A stretch of 64,000 nt of DNA from a virus: IMG/VR virus record IMGVR_UViG_3300047666_001259, positions 1 through 64,000 of that record; one strand, given 5' to 3'. Positions 31,653-38,517 of the stretch are shown here, in pieces (position 1 is the stretch's first letter; each line of letters starts with the position of its first letter). The notes below the pieces were generated by a model, which saw nothing but the letters and a program-made list of their open reading frames with translations, ran no database searches and had not been told where the DNA came from. A program made the position numbers and the translations under genes.

Positions 31653-32177
31653 ATGACAAATAAATATTCAATAAAAAAAACAATATATAATTCCATTAGG
31701 AAAATTATATTTGAATCCGAAAGTAATAGTTATTCTTATAAAGTTTACCACTCGTCTAATGAAAAATTTAATCATTTTAAATTAGAAAAAATTACAAATT
31801 TAGGAGGCGACTTGTATGGTAAAGGTTTTTATTTCACTGATAATTTGAATTATTCAGAAAATTTTGGAAAAATAACTTATGAATGCTTAGTAACTTTAAA
31901 AAACCCTCTTAATCTAACTAATTCAAATTCAAAAAATCAACTAACTCAGTTGGTTAATTACATTAATGATATTCCTGAAAAAGACTTAGAATACATAAGT
32001 GGGTCTATTCAGAACAACAGCTTTACAACTGCTTTCAGAAAAATAAGAGATTTCATTTCATTTGAATCACTTCACGAATTGTACGATGGAGTAATTGGGT
32101 GGTCAGAAGAAGGTGGGAGAGAATACATTGTATATAATCCTAGAAACATTAAGATAATAAATTTTACGATCTTATAA
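31653..32177 (+). CDS. ADP-ribosyltransferase-like protein
   Basis: 174 residues. The core follows the H-Y-[E] type ADP-ribosyltransferase pattern: YKVYHSSNEKFNHF (His motif), GGDLYGKGFYFTDNLNYSENFG (aromatic Ser/Thr region, in the form G.G.YFtdn...A..yG), YECLVTLKNPLNL, and a C-terminal GREYIVYNPRNIKIIN carrying the Glu/x/Val element. These enzymes move ADP-ribose from NAD to proteins, and T4 Alt, ModA and ModB modify host RNA polymerase and ribosomal proteins. The N terminus (SIKKTIYNSIRKIIFESES) is a basic helix ending IFE-S, resembling a prohead protease site, so it may be packaged in the head like Alt. Activity and packaging are inferred. More AT-rich than its neighbours. Confidence 0.7.
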   Translation: MTNKYSIKKTIYNSIRKIIFESESNSYSYKVYHSSNEKFNHFKLEKITNLGGDLYGKGFYFTDNLNYSENFGKITYECLVTLKNPLNLTNSNSKNQLTQLVNYINDIPEKDLEYISGSIQNNSFTTAFRKIRDFISFESLHELYDGVIGWSEEGGREYIVYNPRNIKIINFTIL

Positions 32178-32197
32178 TAATTTTGTAACTTTGCTTC

Positions 32198-32383
32198 ATG
32201 GAGCAAGTAGGGCAAGTACAAATATTTAGTCAAACGGACGACCCCGAAACACTACAACGTGAGATGAATGATTGGTTGGTTGATTGTGATGTGACAGTTG
32301 TTCGTGTCCTACAAACCCAATCTGGTAGAATGGATACCACCTTGACTATCACTTTATTTTACGTGAATAATCCCGAAGATTAA
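32198..32383 (+). CDS. Hypothetical protein, 61 aa
   Basis: Starts MEQVGQVQIFSQ and appears to be a compact alpha/beta protein (DPETLQREMNDWLVD, VVRVLQTQS, TTLTITLFYV). First of a plus-strand series of tiny genes. Its stop TAA forms part of a TTAACGG motif that starts a short inverted repeat (AACGGT/ACCGTT). The word TAACTTTG, a match to the host -7 box, sits only 5 nt before the ATG, so its meaning is unclear. No family recognised. Confidence 0.55.
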   Translation: MEQVGQVQIFSQTDDPETLQREMNDWLVDCDVTVVRVLQTQSGRMDTTLTITLFYVNNPED

Positions 32384-32451
32384 CGGTTTGTGTATGTACC
32401 GTTTGAGGTACGAAAATGGAATATAAACAGTGTTATAAAATTAAATTGATT

Positions 32452-32676
32452 ATGGGAATGTTTGATACAGTAATAGTTCCGTGTCCAGAATGTGGAACAA
32501 AAGAAGAATTTCAGAGCAAAAGTGGTGAATGTTTTTTACAAGAAGTAGAATTAAAAGACTGTCCAAGTGATATATTGTATGACGTGAATAGACACTCGCC
32601 ATACACTTGTTGTGATTGCGGTACTTTATTCGAGGTAGACACAAAATCTAAAGAAAGTACTAAAGTAGTGTTGTAG
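32452..32676 (+). CDS. Small zinc-ribbon-like protein, about 74 aa
   Basis: I choose the ATG at 32452 (MGMFDTVIVPCPECG) because the residues before it, from an in-frame ATG at 32416, look like leader sequence. Two cysteine pairs, CPEC near the N terminus and CCDC near the C terminus (YTCCDCGTLFEVD), predict one zinc ribbon. No catalytic motif. Second gene of the cassette-like block. A TAACG motif follows the stop. Confidence 0.6.
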   Translation: MGMFDTVIVPCPECGTKEEFQSKSGECFLQEVELKDCPSDILYDVNRHSPYTCCDCGTLFEVDTKSKESTKVVL

Positions 32677-32729
32677 ATAACGATGTACCTTTTTAAAAGC
32701 AAAACGGGCGAGTGTAAAATTTGAAAATT

Positions 32730-32882
32730 ATGGATGATAAAACGATAGCTTATTATTTACAGCACAAAGTAGAAGTAAAAGAGAATAGCTTAAAACCTAT
32801 GGATAAACGTCATAAAATACCTAAGCGCATAAAGAAGGAAATAAAAGAACTAAAAGCAATGATTGAACACTTGACGGAATAA
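32730..32882 (+). CDS. Hypothetical protein, 50 aa
   Basis: A short frame starting MDDKTIAYYLQHKVEV, lysine-rich and helical to the end (KRIKKEIKELKAMIEHL). It sits in the same orientation and spacing as the neighbouring tiny genes. No family recognised. Coding status rests on position and plausible composition. Confidence 0.45.
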   Translation: MDDKTIAYYLQHKVEVKENSLKPMDKRHKIPKRIKKEIKELKAMIEHLTE

Positions 32883-32901
32883 TTTTTTGTTTTTATACAT
32901 T

Positions 32902-32939
32902 GTTGTGCTTAACGAAGTGGTGTTTTAATGAAGCACAAC
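32902..32939 (+). repeat. Hairpin spacer between small genes
   Basis: GTTGTGCTT at 32902-32910 and AAGCACAAC at 32931-32939 form a perfect 9-bp inverted repeat with a 20-nt loop. The loop begins AACG just after the left arm, giving GCTTAACG, the same TAACG word that follows most genes of the block. Confidence 0.75.
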
Positions 32940-33038
32940 GGTTGCAAATATGAGAAGTAAATCTTTTCATTAAAAAATAGACAAAGTAAGATTTATTTCT
33001 TATATTTAGTATCAAAAATTTTATACAAATTAAAAAAT

Positions 33039-33260
33039 ATGGAAAATACATTTGAACCAAGAAAATCCATCTCCGAAAGATATAGTTTGGAGAATATGTC
33101 TAAACAAAGAGGAATGTCTATTGATGACTATAAGTTAGAAATAGACAAACAACTCAAAATGAAACAGGATATTATTGATAAACAACTATCAAAAGGATGG
33201 ACACAGGAACAATCTGAAACTCACGCTATGAGGTGTTTGTATATTGATGGATTTTCTTGA
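33039..33260 (+). CDS. Hypothetical protein, 73 aa
   Basis: Charged helical protein starting MENTFEPRKSISERYS, with a long Lys/Asp/Gln helix (YKLEIDKQLKMKQDIIDKQL) and a C-terminal SETHAMRCLYIDG. No family recognised. It is preceded by 156 nt that hold the 32902 hairpin and an AT-rich leader. Member of the cassette-like block. Confidence 0.55.
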   Translation: MENTFEPRKSISERYSLENMSKQRGMSIDDYKLEIDKQLKMKQDIIDKQLSKGWTQEQSETHAMRCLYIDGFS

Positions 33261-33346
33261 CCGACATTCAAAGATTAAGAACTCATAAAATTTTTGATAT
33301 TGAATATAACGCTGAGTATATGAAACGTAAATTTTAAACAGACAAA

Positions 33347-33586
33347 ATGAATAAAACAGGATATTATATATTAGGAATACTGAGCGGTTTGACCCTATAC
33401 AAACTAATTTATGTTTTATATACATTGTTGTTGTTAGTTGATTTTACGCCTTTATACCCTTACTTAATAGATATAAACTATTATTGCGAAAAGTATACAA
33501 CTAAAAATATTGCTGAAATAGGTGCAATACTTTTGATAGTAATACCAATAGCAATATTTGTGATTAAAGAGCGCAGACTTAAGTAA
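33347..33586 (+). CDS. Small two-helix membrane protein, 79 aa
   Basis: Two hydrophobic segments are clear: YYILGILSGLTLYKLIYVLYTLLLLV at the N terminus (long enough for one helix plus) and IGAILLIVIPIAIFVI near the C terminus, followed by a basic end (KERRLK). A small inner-membrane protein of unknown role within the cassette-like block. Confidence 0.6.
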   Translation: MNKTGYYILGILSGLTLYKLIYVLYTLLLLVDFTPLYPYLIDINYYCEKYTTKNIAEIGAILLIVIPIAIFVIKERRLK

Positions 33587-33589
33587 AAT

Positions 33590-33673
33590 CTATTAACTAC
33601 AATGACTACTGTATGTGGCGTAGCTTTTCGCTATGACATATAAAGTTTGTTAGCATTAGTACGGATTAATAAC
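33590..33673 (+). repeat. Cassette spacer: hairpin plus TTAGCATTAGTACGGATTAA element
   Basis: After the stop of the 33347 gene the spacer reads TTAACT, then an imperfect hairpin with TATGT/ACATA and GTAGC/GCTAT pairs around TTTTC, then GTTAG. It ends with a 24-nt element at 33650-33673 (begins TTAGCATTAGTACGG) that recurs with one mismatch at 34096-34119. The TAAC...GTTA ends around an imperfect hairpin recall integron attC sites, but the full attC consensus is not met. Confidence 0.65.
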
Positions 33674-33688
33674 TAAAAACTTAATAAG

Positions 33689-33880
33689 ATGACAAAAAGA
33701 GAAAGATTAAAAGAGTGGATTAAAACTCTAAACGAAGAACAAAAAGATACTGTGATACTTGAACTTACAGACTTTGCAATAGATGCCGAGTATGTTGGTT
33801 TTTATGATACTACGAAAGTACCATATTATGATTGTACTGGAGAAAATCTAGATGGAACTGAAAGCGATGATGAAGATTAG
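33689..33880 (+). CDS. Hypothetical acidic protein, 63 aa
   Basis: Starts MTKRERLKEWIKTLNEEQKD. A helical N-terminal half is followed by an acidic C-terminal tail (GENLDGTESDDED). It is preceded by the 24-nt spacer element and followed within 8 nt by GCTAACG. No family recognised. Confidence 0.55.
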   Translation: MTKRERLKEWIKTLNEEQKDTVILELTDFAIDAEYVGFYDTTKVPYYDCTGENLDGTESDDED

Positions 33881-33887
33881 TATTACT

Positions 33888-33925
33888 GCTAACGTATAGT
33901 AATATGATTAGTGCGGATTAATAAC
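33888..33925 (+). repeat. Cassette spacer with GCTAACG and ATTAGTGCGGATTAATAAC
   Basis: GCTAACG at 33888-33894 follows the previous gene. The 19 nt at 33907-33925 match the right part of the 33650 element with one change (G for A in GTGCGG). The ATG of the next gene follows 6 nt later. Confidence 0.7.
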
Positions 33926-33931
33926 AAGAAA

Positions 33932-34099
33932 ATGGCAAAGACACGAGAACAAAAAAGAATTGAAAATGCGGATAAAGTTTGTAGAGAACTTAGATACCAA
34001 ATAGTAGAATATGGACTAATAGGCGATTGGGATGCAATTAATAAGCATTTTAATTCTTGGATGAATAATGCTAAAAAATCTAAATACGAAAGACCTTAG
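33932..34099 (+). CDS. Hypothetical basic protein, 55 aa
   Basis: The ATG at 33932 (MAKTREQKRIENADK) is preferred because the spacer element ends just before it. A GTG at 33911 would lie inside the repeat. Helical, basic, with two tryptophans (GDWDAINKHFNSWMNN). No family recognised. Member of the cassette-like block. Confidence 0.5.
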   Translation: MAKTREQKRIENADKVCRELRYQIVEYGLIGDWDAINKHFNSWMNNAKKSKYERP

Positions 34100-34119
34100 C
34101 ATTAGTACGGATTATTAAC
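34096..34119 (+). repeat. Cassette spacer element, second 24-nt copy
   Basis: These 24 bases match 33650-33673 at 23 positions (T for A near the end). The element overlaps the stop codon of the preceding gene and lies 17 nt before the next ATG. Confidence 0.85.
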
Positions 34120-34136
34120 AGATAAATTATATAAAA

Positions 34137-34322
34137 ATGGAAGGAATAAAAGTAACATTAGTGCCAAATCAAGAAACAGACTACCAAGCGTTTAGATTTG
34201 ATGAATTAGGTATTACTTATTTTGAATGGTCAAAAATGAGTGAAGATGATAAAAGAATCTTGGTGTTAGAAAACATTATGGAAAATATATGCTCTCACGT
34301 TGACTCGATGGATGAGTATTAA
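34137..34322 (+). CDS. Hypothetical acidic protein, 61 aa
   Basis: Starts MEGIKVTLVPNQE. A beta strand followed by acidic helices (MSEDDKRILVLENIMENI). No family recognised. Flanked by the 34096 element and by GCTAACG at 34324. Member of the cassette-like block. Confidence 0.55.
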   Translation: MEGIKVTLVPNQETDYQAFRFDELGITYFEWSKMSEDDKRILVLENIMENICSHVDSMDEY

Positions 34323-34323
34323 T

Positions 34324-34366
34324 GCTAACGGATATGGTTAAGGTTAGTTGCGGGTAGAATATTAAT
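34324..34366 (+). repeat. Degenerate cassette spacer
   Basis: GCTAACG at 34324-34330 is followed by GGTTAGTTGCGGGTAGAATA, a diverged version of the GTTAG...RCGGATTAA element found at 33650, 33907 and 34096. Confidence 0.5.
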
Positions 34367-34383
34367 GAATTAAATAAACAAAA

Positions 34384-34584
34384 ATGAAAGCAGATTTAGA
34401 ACAGTTGGAAAAAATGCAAGAAGACTTATTTAGGCAACAATGTGATTTAGATATACAGAAAGCAATGGTAAAACACTTTATAAAAAAGAAAGAAGACGAG
34501 CTATTAACTTTAACCGATGTTGTGGACAGTTTGCCAAGTGATAGACCTAAATTAAGACCATCTTACATTGGCGATAAAGACTAA
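34384..34584 (+). CDS. Hypothetical coiled-coil protein, 66 aa
   Basis: Starts MKADLEQLEKMQEDLFRQQC and is helical for about 45 residues (KAMVKHFIKKKEDELL), then ends in a Pro/Ser/Arg-rich tail (SLPSDRPKLRPSYIGD). Last gene of the cassette-like block. Two hairpins and a terminator follow. No family recognised. Confidence 0.55.
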   Translation: MKADLEQLEKMQEDLFRQQCDLDIQKAMVKHFIKKKEDELLTLTDVVDSLPSDRPKLRPSYIGDKD

Positions 34585-34624
34585 AAAAAATAAAACAATA
34601 CGGTGTAATTGTCTACAACACCGA

Positions 34625-34656
34625 AATAAACTCTTGTGCGTAGCATAGAGTTTATT
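34625..34656 (+). repeat. 10-bp inverted repeat after the small-gene block
   Basis: AATAAACTCT at 34625-34634 and its reverse complement at 34647-34656 flank a 12-nt loop (TGTGCGTAGCAT). The loop resembles the TGTGGCGTAGC in the 33590 spacer. A smaller hairpin CGGTGT/ACACCG lies just upstream at 34601-34623. Confidence 0.8.
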
Positions 34657-34663
34657 GAATGTT

Positions 34664-34687
34664 AAAGTGCGTTTTTATGCACTTTTT
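34664..34687 (+). terminator. Intrinsic terminator closing the plus-strand block
   Basis: Stem AAAGTGC/GCACTTT (34664-34670 and 34679-34685) with five T residues at its right end. It overlaps the stop of the convergent gene at 34686 and probably ends the plus-strand block. Confidence 0.75.
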
Positions 34688-35558
34688 AGCTATTTAAAAC
34701 AGTGTTAAATGTTTGAGTTAAATCAGGGTTTATGATTCTCTGCTTGTAATCAAGTTCTCCCGAAGTAAATTGAGATTTTCTAGTCAATAGATTGAATTCC
34801 CTAAACAAGAACCCATTTTCATCAAATACTCTGTATTTACCACTTGCATTATCACGAATAGTATTCCCATAGAGAGCGTATGAGAGCGTCTTAACAGTTT
34901 GATCGACCATTTCGATCTGAATCACTGTAGGATCGAAGGAAGTGGCTGTAATGAGTATCTTCTGCCCTGCATTACCTAAGTTCACTTGTTGTGAATTTGA
35001 AATAAGGTTTCTTTCATCAGGAGTTAGAGTTAAAAACAAGTTTGTTCCGTTTGGATCAAGAACATAAGTGCTTGAACTAGCATTGGCGTTGTTGTTGTTT
35101 GTAGAAACAGAAACAACCTCAGATGTAGTAACAATCCTGTGAAAGTTTTTTGTCTTTACTCCATTTTCATCAAAGTATTCGATCATGTAACCGATCAACG
35201 ACCCGGGACTCTGAAACTGAAGTTTTGGAATAATAATTCCTTTCTTAGAAATCTGAACCTCAGTATCTGTATTTGTTGTAATCATCGAACAATCAATAAT
35301 CGTTGTTTCAAACGACTTAGGTTTAATAAGCACAGTGTAGAAACCTAATCTGTTAAAAATTGAAGCAGGAAGCCTCAATTCGTAGACACCATCTGCTCCG
35401 ATCAGTTTCTTAAATTCATTATCTGATATTGCACCAAATAATGGAGCCATCTGAGGGTTCGTTGGAGTCTCTCTAGAGGCTGTATATGAATACAAAACAT
35501 CAACATCATTGCTGTTGACATTTGAAAGTACTTTTGTTCCGTATATTCCTACACTCAT
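34686..35558 (-). CDS. Probable virion protein, 290 aa
   Basis: Starts MSVGIYGTKVLSNVNS. Beta-rich composition with two apparent halves separated by an Asn/Ser-rich linker (VSTNNNNANASSSTYVLDP). The C terminus (GNTIRDNASGKYRVFDENGF) looks like strand-turn repeats. A TATTTA box lies 15 nt before the start. It is downstream of the large fibre genes in the same orientation and is probably a tail or fibre component. No family recognised. Confidence 0.6.
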   Translation of the reverse strand: MSVGIYGTKVLSNVNSNDVDVLYSYTASRETPTNPQMAPLFGAISDNEFKKLIGADGVYELRLPASIFNRLGFYTVLIKPKSFETTIIDCSMITTNTDTEVQISKKGIIIPKLQFQSPGSLIGYMIEYFDENGVKTKNFHRIVTTSEVVSVSTNNNNANASSSTYVLDPNGTNLFLTLTPDERNLISNSQQVNLGNAGQKILITATSFDPTVIQIEMVDQTVKTLSYALYGNTIRDNASGKYRVFDENGFLFREFNLLTRKSQFTSGELDYKQRIINPDLTQTFNTVLNS

Positions 35559-35573
35559 TTCTTTGTTTTTTTA

Positions 35574-35579
35574 TAAATA
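35574..35579 (-). promoter_or_regulatory. TATTTA box upstream of the 35558 gene
   Basis: Minus strand reads AGATATTTATAAAAAAAC, 15 nt before the ATG at 35558. The box lies in the 33-nt gap after the 35592 gene. Confidence 0.5.
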
Positions 35580-35591
35580 TCTGTTTAAAAA

Positions 35592-37988
35592 TTATCCACC
35601 CGTGCTTCCATCAGTTGTTTCAGATTCATCCGTAGGGTCGAATAACTCATATGGAATACTTTGCCAAGAGCCAGCCTCTCCATCAAAACCAGTTGTTATT
35701 GGACAAATAGTACTCAATAAAGTAGATAATCTAAAGTTAAAATCACTATAGTTAGTGTCATTACTATAATCATCAAGTATCACAATTCCATTCATAGTTA
35801 TCTTATGCTTATGAATTTCACCTAAGAACGTGTCGGTGCAAAGACCTCCAGACTCATAAGTAACCGCCATGTTAGTGTAAGTTGTTTGTAGATTATATCT
35901 ATTCACAAACGGGTTCACTGGAGCAGTTGTAGTAAATGTTCCTAAATTTAGAGTCTCGCCATCTTCTGATCCCTTCATCACAAAATTGTGGAATCCATTT
36001 TCAATCCCACTCACTGGAATAGTTGGGTGAATATATCTTAGCTTCATTCCATAATCTGCTCTTAAATAAATTGGTCTATTAAAAGTAAACTCCCCTAATT
36101 GAACAGTAGTCTCTCCTAGTATAGCGTTTGTGGGTAAGAAGAATTGAAATTCATTTCCTGTCACAGGAATAATAAAATCCTCTCCCGCAGGAACTGTCTG
36201 TCCGTCAAAAATAATATCATCCCCATTATTGGTAATGATCATTTCAATTTTAGAAACAAAATCTCCATCACTATCGAATCCAAAATTAAAATCAGGGAAA
36301 CTAGAGAAGCTTTGATCAAAATCTTGAGTTGCCTCATTATATTGATGACCCATTTTAACTAACCAAACATTCGATTCTTGATTTGTAGCTTCAGATGAAA
36401 GCCTCCTTAAGTGAGTAGCACTATTACCCTCTGTCATTCTACCCTTTTGCCTATAAAGGTCACCTAGATTGAAAACTACAGGCTTTGTAATTATAGTAGC
36501 ATCTACAATATTAACAGCTCCTTGAATTGGGTATACAGAAGTATCAAATTCCAATCCGAAAGGATTCTCTAAACTAACTGTAACAGATTCAATAAACTCT
36601 GGAATTTGATCAGCAAGTAATTGAATATCTACTGTCTTAGTTAATTCCCCAATTCCCCAAACAACCCTCTGAGGGCTTATTAACCTAAAGTCTGCTTCTT
36701 GGATAGCTATATTTTGTGCTGAATTTAAGTAAGAAAAAACAACATCAACACTTTCTCCTCCGAGAGAGCTAGTTTGATCTAAAGTTAATTCAAGTCTAAC
36801 TAAATCACCTTCTTGCGCATTTAATGTGAACATCAAATCACCCCTTAGTGTTTGATACATTTGCCCAAGGTCTCCAGTAAATCCTACTTTTCTAAATATT
36901 GTGTTATCAATAATTACAGCATTATGCTCTAAATTGTCACCTCCATATACATTTAAGAGAGAAGTTAACTTTATAATAATACTTTCAGGTTGTTCAACAA
37001 CCAAATCGTTATTAACAGTAAGATTTATAGTTTTAAATTGTTCTCCTATACCCCATTGAATTAAGAAATTTTCTCCAATAATAACATCATTAGGATCAGC
37101 GGTTACATATTCGACAACAACCTCAACTTCTTCTATCCCTCTGATAGAAGGTTGAGAAAGAGTTAAGGGTATGGGATACCCAGCGCCTTCGATATACTGC
37201 CCTCTGTTTTCAAGGAAAGATACACCTAGCGCATTGTTATTAAACACTACGTTTTCGTTTGTTTCTAAATTTGTATCTACGAAACACTGAAGAATACTTG
37301 AAACAACGTTGGATTCACCCGGGTTGCTTGGAGAAACATTTTCTAATATTTCAAAATATTCAGCATTCAAGTCAATAATTCCTCCCACATAAGATTCAGC
37401 CAGAATTGGCTGAATCTGAACATCAATCACATCATTACAAACTTTATAAGTCTCAATAGCTGTTTTGTCGTAATTCTTGTAGAGTTTTATCGGAAGATAA
37501 TAACTATCCTCATTCGTGTATTCATACAAATAATCACGAGTAGAGTCAATTCTACTTGCGCCCCCAATGCTAGCTGGCGCACCCGAAGGTCTCACAAACT
37601 CATTCCCATCCCAAGCAAAACTATTGTCACTCACGATTATGTTAATTGTGTTTTTTAATTGATCATCAATAAACACGGTTGGAGAAGGAGTTCCTCCAGC
37701 TACGGTTGTTTGAAAAAATTGGTTAAAAACAATTGAAAGCTTTCGGTCATCATAGAATATTTCCTTCCTCTCTGCTTCGTTAGAATTTTCGTTTAGATAT
37801 TGAATGAAATTATCGATAACAATTTGATTTTGAGAATTGTTCAAATACCCACGAATGTTAAACTCACTAGTAATACCTCCACCCAAACTTTGAGTATAGA
37901 CATAGTAATCATCACTTAATTCCAATTCGCTAACTGTAATTGGAGAGCCTGTAAAACGTGGGTTTAAGAAAAGGTCAAACTGTTGCAT
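35592..37988 (-). CDS. Large tail-fibre-like protein with Calx-beta-like segments, 798 aa
   Basis: Two segments follow the Calx-beta layout: EEVEVVVEYVTADPNDVIIG...IQWGIGEQFKTINL...VVEQPESIIIKLTS, and SVDVVFSYLNSAQ...VVWGIGELTKTVDIQL...FIESVTVSLENP. Calx-beta domains bind calcium and are common in adhesins. The C-terminal part (ITNNGDDIIFDG, FFLPTNAI, LRADYGMKL) parallels the C terminus of the 41681 protein, so the genes share a module. Acts in the virion, probably in host attachment. Start overlaps the stop of the 37988-38497 gene by one base. Confidence 0.65.
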   Translation of the reverse strand: MQQFDLFLNPRFTGSPITVSELELSDDYYVYTQSLGGGITSEFNIRGYLNNSQNQIVIDNFIQYLNENSNEAERKEIFYDDRKLSIVFNQFFQTTVAGGTPSPTVFIDDQLKNTINIIVSDNSFAWDGNEFVRPSGAPASIGGASRIDSTRDYLYEYTNEDSYYLPIKLYKNYDKTAIETYKVCNDVIDVQIQPILAESYVGGIIDLNAEYFEILENVSPSNPGESNVVSSILQCFVDTNLETNENVVFNNNALGVSFLENRGQYIEGAGYPIPLTLSQPSIRGIEEVEVVVEYVTADPNDVIIGENFLIQWGIGEQFKTINLTVNNDLVVEQPESIIIKLTSLLNVYGGDNLEHNAVIIDNTIFRKVGFTGDLGQMYQTLRGDLMFTLNAQEGDLVRLELTLDQTSSLGGESVDVVFSYLNSAQNIAIQEADFRLISPQRVVWGIGELTKTVDIQLLADQIPEFIESVTVSLENPFGLEFDTSVYPIQGAVNIVDATIITKPVVFNLGDLYRQKGRMTEGNSATHLRRLSSEATNQESNVWLVKMGHQYNEATQDFDQSFSSFPDFNFGFDSDGDFVSKIEMIITNNGDDIIFDGQTVPAGEDFIIPVTGNEFQFFLPTNAILGETTVQLGEFTFNRPIYLRADYGMKLRYIHPTIPVSGIENGFHNFVMKGSEDGETLNLGTFTTTAPVNPFVNRYNLQTTYTNMAVTYESGGLCTDTFLGEIHKHKITMNGIVILDDYSNDTNYSDFNFRLSTLLSTICPITTGFDGEAGSWQSIPYELFDPTDESETTDGSTGG

Positions 37989-38497
37989 TACTTGTTAATT
38001 GTTATATTTAAATCATTTGCTTTAGACGTTACATTAGATAGGTTAAGTTGTTCTAAATCTAAGTCATCTATCGTTATTGTGCTACCATCTGTCAAAGTCC
38101 AAGGTAGACTGTTCTTCCCTTGAGAATCAAACCATCTCTTCACTTCTTGATTGCTGAAATTAGATATCTCTGGTCTTAAAGACCTGATATAATCTATTAT
38201 AGTCACAATTAAATCTTCGCCTTTGTTAATATGAATTTCATTTACATTATCAAAGAAACCAAACTCCATGTAAAAAGGATTTACTTCCTGTCTTTCAATC
38301 TTCTTAATAGTGTCGTCAATAACAACATCGACATAATCTATGATTTTCTCTGTTCTCAACATCGGGAACTGAATAAAGAAATCGTTTTCAGGCACTTCTG
38401 CTAGAGTTCTATCGCTTTGAACGATACCATATCCTTGCGAATACCCGCTAAAAGGTAGGGTGTTAATATAGAGTTGATATTTTCTTGAGTCTTCCAT
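37988..38497 (-). CDS. Hypothetical structural-region protein, 169 aa
   Basis: Starts MEDSRKYQLYINTLPFSGYS. Contains an aromatic N-terminal part and an acidic helical C-terminal part (IDDLDLEQLNLSNVTSKAND). It sits between two giant fibre-like genes, with one-base overlap downstream and 20 nt upstream. It may be a fibre connector or chaperone. No family recognised. Confidence 0.6.
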   Translation of the reverse strand: MEDSRKYQLYINTLPFSGYSQGYGIVQSDRTLAEVPENDFFIQFPMLRTEKIIDYVDVVIDDTIKKIERQEVNPFYMEFGFFDNVNEIHINKGEDLIVTIIDYIRSLRPEISNFSNQEVKRWFDSQGKNSLPWTLTDGSTITIDDLDLEQLNLSNVTSKANDLNITINK

Positions 38498-38517
38498 TTA
38501 CATTAAATAAGAGAATA

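Noticed and set aside
32450-32702. Minus-strand frames opposite the zinc-ribbon gene
   Set aside because: Low-complexity shadows of the plus-strand gene at 32452, with no start context or domain.
32902-34656. True integron attC sites
   Set aside because: The spacers have TAAC/GTTA-like ends and hairpins, but do not match the full RYYYAAC/GTTRRRY core and no integrase gene is in the window; reported only as cassette-like.
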